From Chromatiales bacterium (GTDB taxonomy: Bacteria; Pseudomonadota; Gammaproteobacteria; UBA6429; Thiohalophilaceae): a stretch of 6,739 bases of DNA. Shown in pieces: positions 5,741 through 6,739 of the stretch. Within the stretch, counting starts at the first letter, position 1. The number at the start of each line of letters is the position of its first letter. The notes under the pieces are model-generated. The model made no database searches. It had not been told where the DNA came from and saw only the letters and a list, made by a program, of their open reading frames with translations. The DNA is taken from contig JAHEDB010000122.1 in NCBI GenBank assembly GCA_024641465.1, positions 1 through 6,739 of the forward strand, in the 5' to 3' direction. The translations under genes were made by a program, and so were the position numbers.

Positions 5741-5767
5741 AAAAATGTTGCCGCCTGGCAACATTTT
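5741..5767 (-). terminator. Intrinsic terminator between flgL and flagellin
   Basis: Perfect 11-bp arms AAAATGTTGCC (5742-5752) and GGCAACATTTT (5757-5767) around a 4-base loop. On the minus strand the stem ends in a run of five T, and the arms have the matching A-run, so the structure could work in both directions. It ends flgL transcription about 200 bases past its stop, just before the flagellin -35 box, and so separates early/middle from late transcription. Confidence 0.82.
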
Positions 5768-5824
5768 ATCTTATTGATTTATATGATTAATTATTTTCTG
5801 TATTTACAGGCCGGTAGGGTCTCG

Positions 5825-5901
5825 CCTGCCTGGCAGGGTGCAGAGACAGGCCCCGGGGGCCGGGTCATTGGCAAAACAGCGTCAGGCAAACCCGGACGGG
5901 T
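5825..5901. repeat. Cluster of three GC-rich palindromes downstream of flgL
   Basis: CCTGCC-T-GGCAGG (5825-5837), GGCCCC-G-GGGGCC (5849-5861) and ACCCG-GA-CGGGT (5890-5901) are all perfect, with very short centres. As RNA each can form only a 4-5 bp stem with a 3-4 base loop. They may help define the flgL 3' end or be protein sites. No shared core sequence links them. Confidence 0.5.
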
Positions 5902-5963
5902 CATCCAGGCTCAGCCTTATACTTATATATAGGTGGATAAAACGAAACGAGAGGATTAACAGC

Positions 5964-6739
5964 TTAATACAGATGATTGAACAGTGAAATATCCTGCACC
6001 TTGACAAAGGCCTTATGTGAGGCCTCCAGACCCACCTTGCGGCCATTCAACTCACTCACCGCCTGACCAAAATCCAGGTCTTCAATATTGGAGATCAGTT
6101 CCTTGAGCTGAATACTAAAGGCCTCATTGATCCCCTTCTGACTTTCGATGGCATTGAGGCGCGTGCCGACACTGGCGCGTACATCCAGCACCTTGCCCAT
6201 CGCGGTATCGATCGAGGCCAGGGCGCGGTTGACCTCGTTATGTAAAAAGGCGTGATCGGCCGCCGTATTACGCGAGTCCTTGAGCGCGACCACCAGCTTT
6301 TGCAGGGTGGTGAACACGTCCTGATGCTGACTGGGGCGAATGACGAAGTAGTCTCCCGGCTCCGGCTCACCGAGGATAAACATCTGTACGCCCTCGAAGC
6401 TGATGGCGTTACCCTCGGCAAAGGTGGTCGAGGGCACGACCGTCTCGCCCTTGTCATTGATGACCCGGTAGGTCAGCGGCTCATTGGGGTTGCCGTTGTC
6501 CGGCTTGTCCATAATCAGAGCAAAGGTACCAAAGTCATAGTGCCCCTTGGATGAGCCCTGATCGAGCACCGCGCTGCCCTTGTTATTCGGGCTTTCTGTC
6601 ACGATGAAGGTACCATTACCCTCGCGGATGTTTCGAAATACCTCGGTGCCGGTATCGTTGATGGCGATCTGCCGCCGCGGCCCGACCCGCACCAGGCGCT
6701 GGGTATCATCGCCGTAATAGAGAAAGTTACCCCTATCAT
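5964..6739 (-). CDS. flgL: FlgL, hook-filament junction protein (hook-associated protein 3), C-terminal part
   Basis: Structural protein that links the hook-side junction protein FlgK to flagellin. The frame is open to the window edge; 257 residues plus the stop are visible, and the N-terminal part is missing. The first residues, GNFLYYGDDTQRLVRVGPRR and then QIAINDTGTEVF, are the conserved FlgL motif after the first helices. A beta-rich middle domain follows (about residues 40-140 of the fragment, with VQMFILGEPEPGDYFVIRP near its end), then the C-terminal helices that pair with the missing N-terminus, ending LEASHKAFVKVQDISLFNHLY. That ending is typical of FlgL and separates it from flagellin, whose end is LSLLQ-like. 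Neighbours agree: flgL usually precedes flagellin. A strong terminator lies downstream. Confidence 0.94.
   Translation of the reverse strand, partial: DRGNFLYYGDDTQRLVRVGPRRQIAINDTGTEVFRNIREGNGTFIVTESPNNKGSAVLDQGSSKGHYDFGTFALIMDKPDNGNPNEPLTYRVINDKGETVVPSTTFAEGNAISFEGVQMFILGEPEPGDYFVIRPSQHQDVFTTLQKLVVALKDSRNTAADHAFLHNEVNRALASIDTAMGKVLDVRASVGTRLNAIESQKGINEAFSIQLKELISNIEDLDFGQAVSELNGRKVGLEASHKAFVKVQDISLFNHLY

Larger units (their letters stand above)
5587..5963. other. 377-bp intergenic control region between flgL and flagellin
   Basis: No supported gene on either strand. Reading from the flgL side it holds: a TATA-rich stretch (5918-5932); three compact GC-rich palindromes (5890-5901, 5849-5861, 5825-5837); a short dyad CTGTATTTACAG (5798-5809); an AT-rich tract (about 5762-5800) that could bend DNA or bind a regulator; the terminator; the sigma-28 promoter; and the two-hairpin flagellin leader. 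I found no correctly spaced, convincing sigma-54 site here. Confidence 0.75.

Noticed and set aside
5880..5900. Sigma-54-like GG-N10-GC in the flgL-flagellin gap (GGTTTGCCTGACGC, minus strand)
   Set aside because: Spacing fits, but apart from GG, GC and one G the -24 and -12 blocks do not match; flagellin already has a far better sigma-28 promoter.
1..6739. CRISPR array, tRNA/rRNA gene, insertion sequence, prophage or toxin-antitoxin genes
   Set aside because: No regular repeats, no RNA gene signatures, no transposase-like frames; the coding space is filled by flagellar genes.

Overview
The window is one face of a polar-flagellum locus from a gammaproteobacterium. Every gene I can support lies on the minus strand. 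In transcription order, from high to low coordinates, they are: the C-terminal part of flgL (hook-filament junction), a flagellin gene, flaG, fliD (filament cap), fliS (flagellin chaperone), a fliT-type chaperone gene, and the N-terminal part of fleQ/flrA (sigma-54-dependent master regulator). A FleQ-type regulator together with FlaG and the order flgL-flagellin-flaG-fliD-fliS-fliT-fleQ is typical of polarly flagellated Gammaproteobacteria such as Pseudomonas and Vibrio relatives, as opposed to the FlhDC-controlled enterics. I cannot name a genus.

Layout: 5964-6739 flgL (its 5' part lies beyond the window). 5587-5963 is a 377-bp gene-free interval holding small GC-rich palindromes, a strong intrinsic terminator, an AT-rich tract, a sigma-28 promoter and a structured flagellin leader. 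4159-5586 flagellin. 4122-4150 stem-loop. 3688-4089 flaG. 3594-3687 is a short gap with a well-matched sigma-54 (-24/-12) promoter. 1569-3593 an unusually long fliD. 1078-1527 fliS. 739-1077 fliT-like gene directly abutting fliS. 506-738 is the fleQ upstream region. 1-505 fleQ (cut by the window edge just after its Walker A motif).

How it fits together: FleQ with sigma-54 would switch on the cap/chaperone unit fliD-fliS-fliT from its own promoter. Flagellin, and probably flaG by read-through past a leaky hairpin, is a late gene read by FliA (sigma-28). FlgL joins hook to filament, FliD caps the growing filament, FliS escorts flagellin and FliT escorts FliD. The FleQ fragment keeps the LFRS segment used for c-di-GMP binding and lacks the receiver phospho-acceptor Asp, as is known for FleQ.

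I found no undescribed gene system here: this is a recognisable flagellar cluster. The items worth a second look are at the regulatory and domain level: a perfect 13-bp inverted repeat inside the fliD coding sequence, a FleQ-box-like sequence in front of fleQ itself, a duplicated module that accounts for most of the extra length of FliD, and a two-hairpin flagellin leader with a CsrA-like site over the ribosome binding site.
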